63,579 bases of DNA from a bacterium (GCA_026710435.1 JAPOQZ010000046.1:1-63579); one strand, 5' to 3'; shown: positions 53,372-63,207, counted from the stretch's first letter. The notes: a model not told the origin generated them from the letters alone. Numbers and translations: made by a program.

Positions 53372-53775
53372 ACTCCCAGGGTGTCCAGCAGGTCGTACAT
53401 CGTCGGGGTGAGTTCCAGCGAGCGCAACTCCTCCAGCGGTACGAAGGCCGCCGCCGCAGCGTCGTCGCCGGCCGCCAACTCCCCGCCCGTTACTCGGGCC
53501 GCGAAATCGATCAGCACCACATGATGCTCCGGCGGATCACCTTCCCCCATGGCTTCCCCGATCCAGATCACGCTGCCGAGTTCTATTTCGAGGCCGGTCT
53601 CCTCCCGAATCTCCCGGATCGCTGCATCGGTGAGGCGCTCGCCGTACCGGACCTTCCCTCCCGGCACTGCCCACGTACCCACCTGTGGGCCACTTCCCCG
53701 CTCGACGAGCAGCATCCTCCCGTGTTCGATGACCACCCCCCCGACTCCGACCACGGGGCGTCCGGCTACGGTCAT
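53368..53775 (-). CDS. Nudix hydrolase
   Basis: 135 residues. Perfect Nudix box GX5EX7REUXEEXGU: GKVRYGERLTDAAI then REIREETGL. Hydrolyses nucleoside diphosphates linked to another moiety. The N-terminus VVGVGGVVIEHGRMLLVERG resembles 8-oxo-dGTP or ADP-ribose type members. It overlaps both neighbours by 4 bases. Confidence 0.92.
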   Translation of the reverse strand: MTVAGRPVVGVGGVVIEHGRMLLVERGSGPQVGTWAVPGGKVRYGERLTDAAIREIREETGLEIELGSVIWIGEAMGEGDPPEHHVVLIDFAARVTGGELAAGDDAAAAAFVPLEELRSLELTPTMYDLLDTLGV

Positions 53776-54302
53776 GTTCGTTGGATCGTCCGGTAGGTCG
53801 CGCCTATGCGCCGACCACCGTCGGGCCGGTCGTTGTGGTGCATCACGATCGAGCGTGCCGAGAATCCGCCCGCTTCGAAGAAGTTCTTGGCCAGCCGGTG
53901 ACCAGGAAGGACATGCGCGTCGAACAGATGGTGCCCGAGCTCGCGGAAATCGTCCATCAGGGTGTCCCGCATGATCTCTCCTAACCCCACTCCCCGGGCA
54001 TCTTGCTCGACGAAGACCAACCGTATCGACACCACGCCCGTGTCCCCCTCATGCGCGAGGAGCGTCTCCGTGCGTGCATAGATGAACCCGAATGGGTAGC
54101 CGTTCACCTCACCGAGGTAAACACGGGCGGAAGGATTATCCATGTGGGCGAGAAAGGACTGCTCGACCGGTTCGTCCAATCCATCCGCCCTCGGCCACAT
54201 CGGGTGGATGGCCACCATCTCGGCCTCCAACTTGCGGTACAGGCCGATCAGAACATCCACATCCTCGGCTCTGGCGAGCCGAGCGGTCACCGAGATACCC
54301 AT
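53772..54302 (-). CDS. GNAT-family N-acetyltransferase
   Basis: 176 residues. Acetyl-CoA loop in EQDARGVGLGEIMRDTLMDD; typical beta4 segment VVSIRLVFVEQ; C-terminal AKNFFEAGGFSARSIVMHH. The acceptor is unknown. Confidence 0.85.
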   Translation of the reverse strand: MGISVTARLARAEDVDVLIGLYRKLEAEMVAIHPMWPRADGLDEPVEQSFLAHMDNPSARVYLGEVNGYPFGFIYARTETLLAHEGDTGVVSIRLVFVEQDARGVGLGEIMRDTLMDDFRELGHHLFDAHVLPGHRLAKNFFEAGGFSARSIVMHHNDRPDGGRRIGATYRTIQRT

Positions 54303-54468
54303 CCTACGGAGGAGAGTAGTCGGAAGCGGGCGCCACCCGTTTGCTGCGTCGGCCGGCGGCGTTTCGGCAGACTCCCAGCCAGTCCGGCGTCAATGCGGCG
54401 GATGCCGGGACAGCGGACGAGAAGCCGGCCTCGGACGCTGATTCGTGCCGCCCAGCAGGAATCAGTTG

Positions 54469-54828
54469 TCAGGCGCAGTCCAAGCAGAGCATGTTCGTCG
54501 GGTCGGCCAACTGGGCATTCTTGAGCAGCAGGAAGCAGGATAGGCAGACGAACTCGTCACTGCGTCGGCCCGTCGTACCCATGTCGAGGGCCATATCCTC
54601 CCTACGGATCGCCATGATCTCCGAAACTTCATCGACCAGGATGGTTGCCGACTCGTTGGTCTCCACGGCTTCGAGTTCCTCGGTCTCTAGAGCATCGAGT
54701 GTGACCCGGCCGTTCTCACCGTCTTCGTCATCGTCCCCGTCGTGTGGTTCGTTCTCGTCTGTTTCGTCGAAGTCATCGTCGAGATCCCCGTTGTCGTCAT
54801 CAAGCGTATCCCGGACCTTGTTCTGCAA
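54469..54828 (-). CDS. DUF4193-like acidic zinc-binding protein
   Basis: 119 residues. A highly acidic N-terminal half (runs of D/E to about residue 50) and a C-terminal putative zinc ribbon: DEFVCLSCFLLLKNAQLAD and MLCLDCA. Both the sequence and the CxxC pair match DUF4193, an actinobacterial family of unknown role. Confidence 0.8.
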   Translation of the reverse strand: MQNKVRDTLDDDNGDLDDDFDETDENEPHDGDDDEDGENGRVTLDALETEELEAVETNESATILVDEVSEIMAIRREDMALDMGTTGRRSDEFVCLSCFLLLKNAQLADPTNMLCLDCA

Positions 54829-55309
54829 CCCACTCCCTTGAACGACGGCGAGAGTATAGACGGCGGAAACTCCGACCGGGGCGCCGACCGCGGGAACAGG
54901 CAGGCGGTTCGGTCTCGTTTCGCCCTCCGTCTAGCCGTGATTGCCGATGCGGGGGTCTATACCGGGCGAACCCGGGTGTCGGATATGAGCTCCTGATCGG
55001 GGTATAGGAGGGCATGCGGATGGGCGGGCAGGACCGCGGTGAGGTGCAAGGCGGTACGTGGGACCAACGTAGAAAACCGATGGTCACAGTCAGGAACTCG
55101 TCAACCGTCCCCGTCACTGGTTCTCGAGGTGAGCACCTATCCGCGCACCCGCTGAGGCCGTTTCGATAGTCCCATCTCGGACCCGTGTGTCTTCACACGT
55201 CGGGTGAAGCCCGGCCCGGTCGGGATGATGTGGTTGATCGGGCATGCTGCCGCGGGTGCTTCCGGGACACGAAGAAGCAGGGTTAGGGCGCGTTGGTGGG
55301 AAACAACGG
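54829..55309. other. Gap with split Repeat B, no gene recognised
   Basis: About 480 bases between the DUF4193 and lipid-kinase genes. Apart from the two half-copies of repeat B (next entry) nothing is recognised. Confidence 0.5.
54945..55180 (+). repeat. Repeat B, copy 3, split in two halves
   Basis: The first half (54945-55002) has gatgcgggggtctataccgg and ggatatgagctcctgatcgg, parallel to the start of the other copies. The second half (55156-55180) has ggccgtttcgatagtcccat. About 150 unrelated bases separate them, where other copies are continuous. Confidence 0.6.
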
Positions 55310-56194
55310 TCAGATCTTCAGTCTGATCCTGCCTGCTTGTGTCCGCAAGAGTACGGGAGTGGTCCCGATCGGCTCGCCATCGGTCTCGACAGGCCAAGGC
55401 TCGTCGGTCTCCAACCTGACTTCGGAAGCCACGAACCTGCGGACCGCCCGATCGGAGAGATGGTGGCCGCCGCGGGCCTTCGACATGAGCCTCCCGACCT
55501 CCCGCTTTCGAGCCGTGATGACCTGGACGTCGAGCAGCTGATCTACCATCGAGGCGCGGGGCGCGATGTTGAATCCGCCGCCGAAGAACTGTCCGTTGGC
55601 GAACACCACCGCTAGGGACTCCCCGGTGAAGCTCCGCCCGCCTGCTTCGAGCGAGATGTCGCACCTGCGGAACCTGGGAAGAGAACCCGCCACTCCACCC
55701 ACGTAGCGGAGGGTGCCCAACCATCCGGGGAGTCGGATCGAGGCCAGAGCAGCCGCCGCGGTTGCCCCGGCGCTGGACACGTTCAGGAAGAACCGTCTTC
55801 CCCATTCGCCGATCGCCAGGCCCACGTCGACCGGATACGTGGTCTCACCAGCCAGGCTGTCGGCCGCCGACTCGATCCGGTTTCCGATCCCGAACGTTCG
55901 CAAGAGGTCGCACCCGGTGCCGGCAGGAAGCACACCGAGGATTGGGGGTTCCTGCCACTCGTGTTCCAGCAACGCGTTGAGGACCGCATTGACCGTTCCG
56001 TCGCCTCCCACCGCTACGAACCTGTTGCGCTCCGCGGATGCAGCCATCGCGACCGTGTCCTTCAACGTGGCAATACCGTCGACCTCGAGCACGTCCCCGC
56101 TGATTCCCCGCTTCTGCAATGCGGCTTCGACTCGGGGAGTGGCTCGTCGGCCCTGCGCCGCGTACGGGTTCACTAGGGCCAGCCAGGGCGTCAA
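55310..56194 (-). CDS. Diacylglycerol/lipid kinase (DAGKc family)
   Basis: 294 residues. VNPYAAQGR at the N-terminus, nucleotide motif VGGDGTVNAVLNALLEHEW and LPAGTGCDLLRTFGI are the DAGKc signature. The C-terminal half has NGQFFGGGFNIAPRASMVD. Phosphorylates a lipid such as diacylglycerol or a sphingoid base. Overlaps the helicase stop by 4 bases. Confidence 0.9.
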   Translation of the reverse strand: MTPWLALVNPYAAQGRRATPRVEAALQKRGISGDVLEVDGIATLKDTVAMAASAERNRFVAVGGDGTVNAVLNALLEHEWQEPPILGVLPAGTGCDLLRTFGIGNRIESAADSLAGETTYPVDVGLAIGEWGRRFFLNVSSAGATAAAALASIRLPGWLGTLRYVGGVAGSLPRFRRCDISLEAGGRSFTGESLAVVFANGQFFGGGFNIAPRASMVDQLLDVQVITARKREVGRLMSKARGGHHLSDRAVRRFVASEVRLETDEPWPVETDGEPIGTTPVLLRTQAGRIRLKI

Positions 56195-58251
56195 GAGATC
56201 CCACCGGCCGCGACGACGCCCCGGTCCACCGCTGATCGGGCGGGTCTGGCGACTCGCGCCAACTCTCGGATGCCGAGTGCATCGGCTACGCCCTCCAGCT
56301 GGCGCAGGACGTCGAGCATCTGCCGGGCGTTCCGTACGAAGTCTCCGGGGGCTAGGGCTGCGTCTTCTAGGAGATCTTCCAAGTCGAGGTGTCGTGCCCA
56401 GGCGTAGGCGAGGTGCCCGAAGCCCGCTTGTGGCTGCCGTGTGGTGGGTAGGCGGTACCGTTGCTCAGCAAGCGTGTGGCGTTTCCACAGCTCGAGGATC
56501 CCTTCCCACTTTGTCTGGAGGGTCTCGGTAGGCCAGGTGTCGGCCTTTGGCGCGTCGCGCCGGGGTTCGTAGACGAAGGCAGAGGCCAGCGACGCCAGTT
56601 CGGCCGGGCTGAGGCCGGACAGGTAGCCGGCCCGGGCCGCCTCCACGATCAGGAAGTCCAGGTCGCTGTACACCACCCTGAGCGCTTCACCGGGTGCTTT
56701 CAAGGTCCAGTTCCGGAGATACCCTCGATGCTCGAGAAGGCGCCGCGCCCGGTGGAAGCGGATCACCAGAGTCGGTCGATGAACGTTCTTGCCGCCCGCG
56801 GACCCCCGACCCTTCCTCTGCGACCTCGGCCGGGAGCGGCGTTGCTGGTACTGCGCGAACGACGCTTCCAGCAACTGTTCCGTTCTCCGCCGCTCATAGT
56901 TGGCGATCAGGTTGACGACCATGTTGTAGGTGGGTCGGAAGCTGGACCGCAGGGGATGGCTTCCCAGATCGGCGATCGACACCACCCGCTCGAACGGGAC
57001 GTAGGGCGAGTGCAGCACCACACCGTGGCCGACCGTGTCAATGCCCCGGCGCCCTGCTCTGCCGGTGAGTTGGGTGAACTCCCCCGGAAGCATCAGCTCG
57101 TGGCGCTCGCCCGTGAACTTGCTCAACTTGTCGAGCACCACCGTGCGTGCGGGCATGTTGATACCTAGGGAAAGCGTCTCGGTGGCGAAGACGAGCTTCA
57201 CGAGTCCATCGCAGAAAAGTTGTTCGGTCACCTCCTTGAAGGCCGGTATGAGTCCTGCATGGTGGGCGGCCACTCCCCTCTCGAGGCCATCCAGCCAAGC
57301 GTCATATCCGAGCGCCTGCAGGTCCCCTTCCGCCAGGTGGGCAGTTCCCTCCTCCGTCCGGGATCTGATTTGTTCCCGTTCGTGCCGGTCGGTGAGCCGG
57401 ATGCCCGCTCGGGCTACCTGGGTGGCAGCCTGGTCGCACCCGGCCCGCGAGAAGATGAAGTAGATGGCGGGGAGCATGTCCAGAGAAGCGAGGTGGTCGA
57501 CGGCCGTTAGGCGTTTGGGGGTGGCGAACCTCCTGCGTCGCCCCCCGCGCCGGGCCAGGATCCGGGGGATGGCTCCGTTCGGTCGCTTCCGGCCCCCCGA
57601 ACCGGCAAAGAGAGGCAGCACATGGACCGTTCGCTCGAAATGGTCCCACACTCCCCACCATCTCTCGAGCGGCACCGGGCGGTGTCGCTCGACCACCAAC
57701 TCCGTGGGTCCCCTCCTCGATCGTACCCAACGGGTGAACTCGTCGGCGTTGGCTACGGTGGCCGACAGGCACACCAGCTTGATGTGGGGGGGAGCGTGGA
57801 TAATCACCTCCTCCCAGACCGCCCCGCGGAACCGGTCCTGCAGGTAGTGGACCTCGTCGAGGACCACGCTTTCGACCGACGAAAGGTCGGTGCCGGAGTA
57901 GATCATGTTCCTGAGCACCTCTGTGGTCATCACCACGATCGGAGCGCGGCGGTTGATCGAGTTGTCGCCGGTCAGGAGACCTACCTGGTCGGGACCGTAC
58001 GCGAGGGTGAAGTCGCGGAACTTCTGATTGGACAGGGCTTTCAGTGGCGTGGTGTAGAACACGCGCCGCTTCCTGCCGAGACTCAGGTGAACCGCGGCCT
58101 CGGCAACCAGTGTCTTGCCCGAACCGGTGGGCGCAGTGACCACCACCGACCGGCCCTGTTCCACGGCATCGATCGCCATGATCTGGAACGGATCGGGGGC
58201 AAAGGGAAGGGATTCGAAGAATTCCTGGATCGTTACTTCTTCAGTGTCCAC
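56191..58251 (-). CDS. helY: Ski2-like DEAD-box RNA helicase (HelY type)
   Basis: 686 residues. Motif I TAPTGSGKTLVAEAAV, motif II LDEVHYLQD, motif III LSATVANADE, motif V ATETLSLGINMPARTVVLD, motif VI LTGRAGRRGID. C-terminal DSHCT-like region with GYLSGLSPAELASLASAFVY. About 200 residues shorter than M. tuberculosis HelY (~906). The start, a GTG at 58251, overlaps tatC by 19 bases. An RNA-unwinding role is family inference. Confidence 0.88.
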   Translation of the reverse strand: MDTEEVTIQEFFESLPFAPDPFQIMAIDAVEQGRSVVVTAPTGSGKTLVAEAAVHLSLGRKRRVFYTTPLKALSNQKFRDFTLAYGPDQVGLLTGDNSINRRAPIVVMTTEVLRNMIYSGTDLSSVESVVLDEVHYLQDRFRGAVWEEVIIHAPPHIKLVCLSATVANADEFTRWVRSRRGPTELVVERHRPVPLERWWGVWDHFERTVHVLPLFAGSGGRKRPNGAIPRILARRGGRRRRFATPKRLTAVDHLASLDMLPAIYFIFSRAGCDQAATQVARAGIRLTDRHEREQIRSRTEEGTAHLAEGDLQALGYDAWLDGLERGVAAHHAGLIPAFKEVTEQLFCDGLVKLVFATETLSLGINMPARTVVLDKLSKFTGERHELMLPGEFTQLTGRAGRRGIDTVGHGVVLHSPYVPFERVVSIADLGSHPLRSSFRPTYNMVVNLIANYERRRTEQLLEASFAQYQQRRSRPRSQRKGRGSAGGKNVHRPTLVIRFHRARRLLEHRGYLRNWTLKAPGEALRVVYSDLDFLIVEAARAGYLSGLSPAELASLASAFVYEPRRDAPKADTWPTETLQTKWEGILELWKRHTLAEQRYRLPTTRQPQAGFGHLAYAWARHLDLEDLLEDAALAPGDFVRNARQMLDVLRQLEGVADALGIRELARVARPARSAVDRGVVAAGGIS

Positions 58252-58952
58252 CTAATGATCCAGATAGTCGCTTCGTAGAAGAGGTAGAGGGGGGTTGACA
58301 GGAGGATCAGCGTGACCGGGTCCCCGGTAGGGCTCACGACGGCTCCGACGGTCACGATGATCAGCACTGCCCAGCGCCGCCCCGACGCCAGTTTGTCCGA
58401 TGACACCGCCCCGGCCGCGGCGGCTCCGAACAGAAACACGGGGAACTGGAACGAGATTCCGAAGAGGAGAAGGAAGCGGATAACGAAGCGGGTATAGAGT
58501 TCTACCGTCCAGAAATTCTCGAGATCGTCGAAAATGGACACCAGGAAGCTGACCGCCCTCGGAAGGCTCCAGTAGGCGAACCCGACTCCCAACGAGAAGA
58601 GGATCACCAGGGCACCCACCACCGGGAAGGCCCACTTGCGCTCCCTCATGGTCAAGCCGGGATTTATGAAGGACCATGCCTGGAAGGCGAGCACCGGGCT
58701 GGCCAGGAACGCGCCACCGAACAGAGCCATCCGCATTGCTATGGAGAACTGGTCGGTAGGGCCGGTTACGATCAAGGTGTCGCCGGTCGTGTTCGTATAG
58801 GAAGCCTGTAGCAACTCGAGCATTACGTTGCGAAAGAAGAACGCAATCACGGTACCTACGGCGATCGCCGCAAGAGACCTGACGAGCCGGGAGCGAAGCT
58901 CGGTCAGGTGACCGATCAGTGGTTGGGCCGACGGATCGGATGCCTCGGTCAT
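58233..58952 (-). CDS. tatC: Sec-independent translocase subunit TatC
   Basis: 239 residues, six membrane helices. LIGHLTELRSRLVRSLAAIA at the N-terminus is the signal-peptide binding site; FINPGLTMRERKWAFPVVGA and FGISFQFPVFLF are conserved. Core subunit that recognises twin-arginine signals. Overlaps tatA by 4 bases. Confidence 0.95.
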   Translation of the reverse strand: MTEASDPSAQPLIGHLTELRSRLVRSLAAIAVGTVIAFFFRNVMLELLQASYTNTTGDTLIVTGPTDQFSIAMRMALFGGAFLASPVLAFQAWSFINPGLTMRERKWAFPVVGALVILFSLGVGFAYWSLPRAVSFLVSIFDDLENFWTVELYTRFVIRFLLLFGISFQFPVFLFGAAAAGAVSSDKLASGRRWAVLIIVTVGAVVSPTGDPVTLILLSTPLYLFYEATIWIIRWTLKK

Positions 58953-59674
58953 TGAACATCCTGCTCGGTAACCTCTTCATCCGGCTGCTCGTCGTCCTCG
59001 GTACCGGCGCTTTGCGTCGAAGCCTCCTCGAGATCGCCGGATGGGTCGGTGGAAGCCGGAGGATGAACCGACTTTGGCATCGGATCTCCCATACCCTCCC
59101 ACACATCGCTCGGGGATACACCGGTGGGCGGCTCGGGCGCGATCCACCGCGCTTGGGGAGTCTTGGCCGCACTTTCCGGCGAGGCTTCAGGCTTGCCTGC
59201 GGGCGGGGTCGGCGGTTGGCTACGTTGCGGGGTCTGCGATTTCTCAACTGGCGGGGTCTGCGATTCGTCAACTGGCGGGGTGTGCGGCTCGCCGCTTGGT
59301 GAAGTCCGGGGTTTGCTGTCTGCCGGGGTGGCCCGACCTGGCGAACCGGTCGGCTTCGGCTGGCTGCCCAGGGGTTTCGTCGCCGAATGCCTGATGTCCC
59401 GCTCGGCTGCCTTGGCGGCGTCGGCCGTCTGTGCCAGAGTCTGGCGGACGTCGGAGACGGGTTTGGCGAGGTCCTGCTTGATCTCCTTGATCGGTTCTCG
59501 GAGCGGCCCGATCTCCTGCTCGATGCCCTGTCTCAACTCGGTGACCGCGGATCTCAACTCGCGCAGGTACCCGCCGATGGTCCGGGCGATCTCGGGCAGA
59601 CGGTGAGGCCCGAACACCACCAGCGCGATGACGGCGATGGTCAGGATCTCGGCGCCGCTGAAGGAATCGAACAC
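58949..59674 (-). CDS. tatA: TatA/TatB-type twin-arginine translocase subunit
   Basis: 241 residues from a GTG at 59674. One N-terminal membrane helix (AEILTIAVIALVVFGPHRLP) followed by an amphipathic helix (EIARTIGGYLRELRSAVTEL), the TatA/B hallmark, and a coiled region with VRQTLAQTADAAKAAERDI. The last ~120 residues are Pro/Ser/Glu-rich and disordered, including three 8-residue repeats (SQTPPVEK type). The FGP before the hinge and the long tail make TatB as likely as TatA. Confidence 0.88.
   Translation of the reverse strand: MFDSFSGAEILTIAVIALVVFGPHRLPEIARTIGGYLRELRSAVTELRQGIEQEIGPLREPIKEIKQDLAKPVSDVRQTLAQTADAAKAAERDIRHSATKPLGSQPKPTGSPGRATPADSKPRTSPSGEPHTPPVDESQTPPVEKSQTPQRSQPPTPPAGKPEASPESAAKTPQARWIAPEPPTGVSPSDVWEGMGDPMPKSVHPPASTDPSGDLEEASTQSAGTEDDEQPDEEVTEQDVQ
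59227..59298. repeat. Three 24-bp tandem repeats inside tatA
   Basis: Units gcggggtctgcgatttctca..., then a close second and a diverged third, coding 8-residue Pro-rich steps in the tail of the Tat protein. Likely length-variable. Confidence 0.75.
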
Positions 59675-59680
59675 GGGGCC

Positions 59681-59686
59681 ATGCTA
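59681..59686 (-). promoter_or_regulatory. Possible -10 box of tatA
   Basis: TAGCAT 6 bases before the GTG at 59674, giving a leaderless start. Confidence 0.4.
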
Positions 59687-59856
59687 CAGGCGTCCCCCGC
59701 GCTCCCGGCTAAAGAGCGGGGGCACGTTCGGGAGCTATGGTTCGGATTCGAGAGGCCCGCAAGGATCCGCCGTCCCAGCGGTCGCCGACTCCACGTCGAC
59801 CGCTCCTGAACTCCCCTCACCGACGTGCCGGCGACCAGCAGGCATCTGGTCGGGGA

Positions 59857-60795
59857 TCAATCCTCCCCGTACCTGGCGAGAATCTCGCGACGGAGGCGGT
59901 TGAGTTCGCGTTCTACCTCCTCACCCTCAACCAGGCGGGCCTTGCCACCCAAGCGGACCAGGAGGCGAGCAGCCACCCGGGCGTCGGACATCGCGAAGCG
60001 GACCAGCATCTCCGACCCCCGATCCCGGATCACGTCGACCGGGTAGTACTCGGCGACCCACCGTGCCCCCTTTCCCAAGGCGAGTTCGGCGTAAATCGCG
60101 TCAGCCGAGGGTGTGAACCCGATGGTCGGGCGGTCGGAATCAGATGGTGGCACGAAGGTTTCCGTCGTCTCCTCGAGCGAGCGGATCCGGTCGACCCTGA
60201 AGGTACGGCGATCATCCGCCAGCCTGCAGCGGGCGGAGAGATACCAGCGACCCATCGACGCGGACAGGATCAACGGTTCTATGGCTCGGCTGGTGGTTCT
60301 ATTCGTCCCCACGGAAAGGTAGGTGATGTTGACGACCAAACGTTCGCCGGCCGCTCGCTGCAGTGCGTCCAGGTGCTCGGGTTCGGTCGGCAACTCGACG
60401 CCGATGGCCTGCGAAGCGTCGGGGAATACCGCACGCGCAAGCTTCTCTACCGCCCGGGTCAGGGCAGCACTCCCGAGACTGGTTCCGGCAACTGCCATTC
60501 CGGCGCTCAACAGTCCCAGCGCTTCGCGAGGCGTCAAGCGAAGGTGACGCGAGAAGTAGTCGGCCATATCCAGGATCACCCGGTCGTCATCTATGAATGC
60601 CACCATCAGGTCGCCGGGTCCGTAGCCCGGAACCCCGCACACGAACAGCAGGGACAGATCCTTGGCGAGTTCGGCTTCCGAGCGGTAGCCGAACCTCTCC
60701 ATGACCTCGGAGACCATCGGGTACGGGTGGGCAAGCACCCAGGGCACCATGGCCAGTATCCGCGCCAAGCGCCGCTGCGTGGATGCGGCGGTCAC
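59857..60795 (-). CDS. pafC: WYL-domain regulator PafC
   Basis: 312 residues. N-terminal helix-turn-helix-like region (RLARILAMVPWVLAHPYPMV), then a WYL domain with GRWYLSARCRLADDRRTFRV and DRIRSLEET. Works with PafB as the PafBC activator of RecA-independent DNA-damage genes in mycobacteria. Overlaps pafB by 4 bases. Confidence 0.9.
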   Translation of the reverse strand: MTAASTQRRLARILAMVPWVLAHPYPMVSEVMERFGYRSEAELAKDLSLLFVCGVPGYGPGDLMVAFIDDDRVILDMADYFSRHLRLTPREALGLLSAGMAVAGTSLGSAALTRAVEKLARAVFPDASQAIGVELPTEPEHLDALQRAAGERLVVNITYLSVGTNRTTSRAIEPLILSASMGRWYLSARCRLADDRRTFRVDRIRSLEETTETFVPPSDSDRPTIGFTPSADAIYAELALGKGARWVAEYYPVDVIRDRGSEMLVRFAMSDARVAARLLVRLGGKARLVEGEEVERELNRLRREILARYGED

Positions 60796-61721
60796 GAGGG
60801 GCTTCTAACCCGTTGGATCAGGCTCCGGCGGAGATCGGCTGGCTCCAGGATCACGGCCGCGCCGTCCATCTCGAGAACAACGTCGATGAACGACTCTGGC
60901 TCCGAGTAGGGAATATCCAGAATGAGGGAACCGTCGGCACCCGTCTCTACCGGTTTGGATCCGGGGAAACGGTTCTCCGCCCACCATGCGACCTCGGGAT
61001 CCAATCTCACCCGTGCGATCCGCGGTTCGGTGCCCTGTTCCCACGGCAGGGAGGAGAGGATGTCCCGCGCCGAGAAACCGCGGGGCCGCTCGAATGCGGC
61101 AGCGGGACCCTCGACCCGAAGCCGGCTGGCGCGATCCAGCCGGTAGGTGCGGACGATGCCGGTGTCGCCCCCGTCCCCACCCGCGAAGTACCAGTGACCC
61201 CTGCGATGGTAGATCCCGTATGGTTCGATGCTCCGGGACCGGTTTCGGTAGTGGAAGCGGAGTGAGCGCCGTTCCAGAACGGCCTGGAAGACAAGGCCGA
61301 GGCGGTTGCTCTCCAGGCCCAGGTCAGCTCCGATCGGCCTTCCGGGCTCGACCAACCGTGCCCCGCCGAGTTTGAGAAGGGCGTCGGGTCCGGCCGGCCA
61401 TCCACCCGTCCTAACCATGTGCACCGCCAACGCGAGAGCGGTTCGCTCTTCCTCGGTGAAGCCGGGGTCGATACTGCGGTAGTTCTCGTCTGGGATCACG
61501 TAGCCCCACTCGACCTCCCAGACATCGGTCGCCCGGAGTTCTAGCGAGATCCCGAGCCTGCGCAGGCTGTCCTTGTCGCGCTCGAACTTCCGGCGGAACG
61601 CCTGGTCGGACGAGTTCCCGTATCCCGCTACCTTGTTCCTGATCTCGGCTGCCGTTACGGGTCGACCGGCATCGAGCAGGCACGCCAGCAGATTGATCAG
61701 ACGCTCGACGACTGCACTCAT
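60792..61721 (-). CDS. pafB: WYL-domain regulator PafB
   Basis: 309 residues. N-terminal winged helix with VVERLINLLACLLDAGRPVT and FRRKFERDKDSLRRLGI. WYL domain YGIYHRRGHWYFAGGDGGDT followed by RTYRLDRASRL. Partner of PafC. A TACAAT -10 box lies 11 bases upstream of the ATG at 61721. Confidence 0.9.
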   Translation of the reverse strand: MSAVVERLINLLACLLDAGRPVTAAEIRNKVAGYGNSSDQAFRRKFERDKDSLRRLGISLELRATDVWEVEWGYVIPDENYRSIDPGFTEEERTALALAVHMVRTGGWPAGPDALLKLGGARLVEPGRPIGADLGLESNRLGLVFQAVLERRSLRFHYRNRSRSIEPYGIYHRRGHWYFAGGDGGDTGIVRTYRLDRASRLRVEGPAAAFERPRGFSARDILSSLPWEQGTEPRIARVRLDPEVAWWAENRFPGSKPVETGADGSLILDIPYSEPESFIDVVLEMDGAAVILEPADLRRSLIQRVRSPS

Positions 61722-61732
61722 CCTCGACCCCG

Positions 61733-61738
61733 ATTGTA
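61733..61738 (-). promoter_or_regulatory. -10 box of pafBC
   Basis: TACAAT, five of six consensus bases. Upstream lie two short GC-rich hairpins (CCCCCAGGGGG and GGGGGAATCCTCCCC) that may end the pafA transcript. Confidence 0.5.
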
Positions 61739-61839
61739 CGGACCGCGGCCCCCTGGGGGAAGTTGCATCCGCACGGCGAAGCAGCAGGCGCCGATCATTC
61801 CGGGGAGGATTCCCCCTTCACGGCGGTACAGGGTTGCTC

Positions 61840-63195
61840 CTACAGGCTCGCAATCAACCGCGCGACGCGTTCGTCGGTCGATTGGAAGGGGTCCTTGCAG
61901 AGGACCGTACGCTGTGCCTGGTCGTTCAGCTTCAGATGCACCCAGTCCACCGTGAAATCCCTCTTCCTGGCCTTGGCCGCTGAGATGAACTCGCCCCGCA
62001 ACCTCGCCCTAGTCGTCTGCGGGGGCTTCTTGATGGCGGCCGCGATGGCTGTGTCCGTCACGATGCGGTTCACCAGACCCTTCTGGGCCAGCAGGTAATA
62101 GAGGCCCCTGGATTCGGTCACGTCGTGGTAGCTGAGGTCGATCAGCATGATCCGTGCATCGGACAGAGGCAGTTCGTGACGGAGCCGGTAGCGTTCGATC
62201 AGCTGGTACTTGGTCACCCAGTCGATCTCGCGGTGGAGGGACATGGGATCCCTCTCCAGCCCTGCCAGCAGGTGCTCCCACATCTCTACTGCCTTCTCGA
62301 CCTGCGGATGGAAGCCGGGGCTCCTCCCGTACCTCATGACTCGCTCCAGGTATTCCCACTGGATGTCCAGAGCCGATAGTTCACGACCGTTGGCGAGTCG
62401 TACCGTGCTGCGACAGGTGGGATCCTGGCTGATCTGGCGGATGGCGCGGATCGGATTGGCTAAGGTCATGTCCCTGAACACCGTGTTGGCCTCGATCATC
62501 TCGAGAAGAGCTGCGGTCGTTCCCACCTTCACGTAGGTTGCGTATTCGCTCATATTCGAATCGCCGGCGATCACGTGCAGGCGCCGGTACCGTTCGGCAT
62601 CGGCGTGGGGCTCGTCCCTGGTGTTGATGATCGGTCGGGACCTGGTCGTGGCCGATGACACACCTTCCCATATGTGGTCGGCTCTCTGTGAAATCGAGTA
62701 GACGGGCCCGCGGGCCGTCTGGAGGAGCTTGCCCGCCCCGGAGAATATCTGGCGGGTTACCAGGAACGGGATCAGGACGTCGAGCATCTTCTGGAAGTCA
62801 CCCCTGCGCCCTACCAGGTAGTTCTCGTGACACCCGTAGGAGTTACCCGCCGAGTCGGTGTTGTTCTTGTAGAGGAAGATGTCGCCGCGGATTCCCTCCT
62901 CCCGCAATCGCTGTTCGGCGGAACGCTGCAGGTTCTCGAGGACCCGTTCCCCGGCCTTGTCGTGGGCCACCAGGTCGGCCAGGTGGTCGCATTCCGGTGT
63001 CGCGTACTCGGGATGGCTCCCCACATCAAGGTAGAGGCGGGCCCCGTTCTCGAGGAACACGTTCGAGGATCGTCCCCACGAGACCACGCTCCGGAACAGG
63101 TATCGGGCTACCTCGTCGGGGCTGAGCCGTCGCTGCCCGCGCAGAGTGCACGTGATGCCGAACTCGTTCTCGATCCCGAAGATCCGCCGCTTCAT
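61840..63195 (-). CDS. pafA: Pup-protein ligase PafA
   Basis: 451 residues from the ATG at 63195 ([13 protein letters not shown]), the same length as M. tuberculosis PafA (452). Joins Pup to lysines of proteins destined for the proteasome. [40 protein letters not shown] and [20 protein letters not shown] are near-identical to the mycobacterial enzyme, as is the ending [18 protein letters not shown]. The start is backed by a TACGCT box 6 bases upstream. Longer in-frame starts add unconserved residues. Confidence 0.97.
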   Translation of the reverse strand: MKRRIFGIENEFGITCTLRGQRRLSPDEVARYLFRSVVSWGRSSNVFLENGARLYLDVGSHPEYATPECDHLADLVAHDKAGERVLENLQRSAEQRLREEGIRGDIFLYKNNTDSAGNSYGCHENYLVGRRGDFQKMLDVLIPFLVTRQIFSGAGKLLQTARGPVYSISQRADHIWEGVSSATTRSRPIINTRDEPHADAERYRRLHVIAGDSNMSEYATYVKVGTTAALLEMIEANTVFRDMTLANPIRAIRQISQDPTCRSTVRLANGRELSALDIQWEYLERVMRYGRSPGFHPQVEKAVEMWEHLLAGLERDPMSLHREIDWVTKYQLIERYRLRHELPLSDARIMLIDLSYHDVTESRGLYYLLAQKGLVNRIVTDTAIAAAIKKPPQTTRARLRGEFISAAKARKRDFTVDWVHLKLNDQAQRTVLCKDPFQSTDERVARLIASL

Positions 63196-63201
63196 GGGCG
63201 T

Positions 63202-63207
63202 AGCGTA
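63202..63207 (-). promoter_or_regulatory. Possible -10 box of pafA
   Basis: TACGCT 6 bases before the ATG at 63195. Matches TAnnnT only. Confidence 0.4.
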
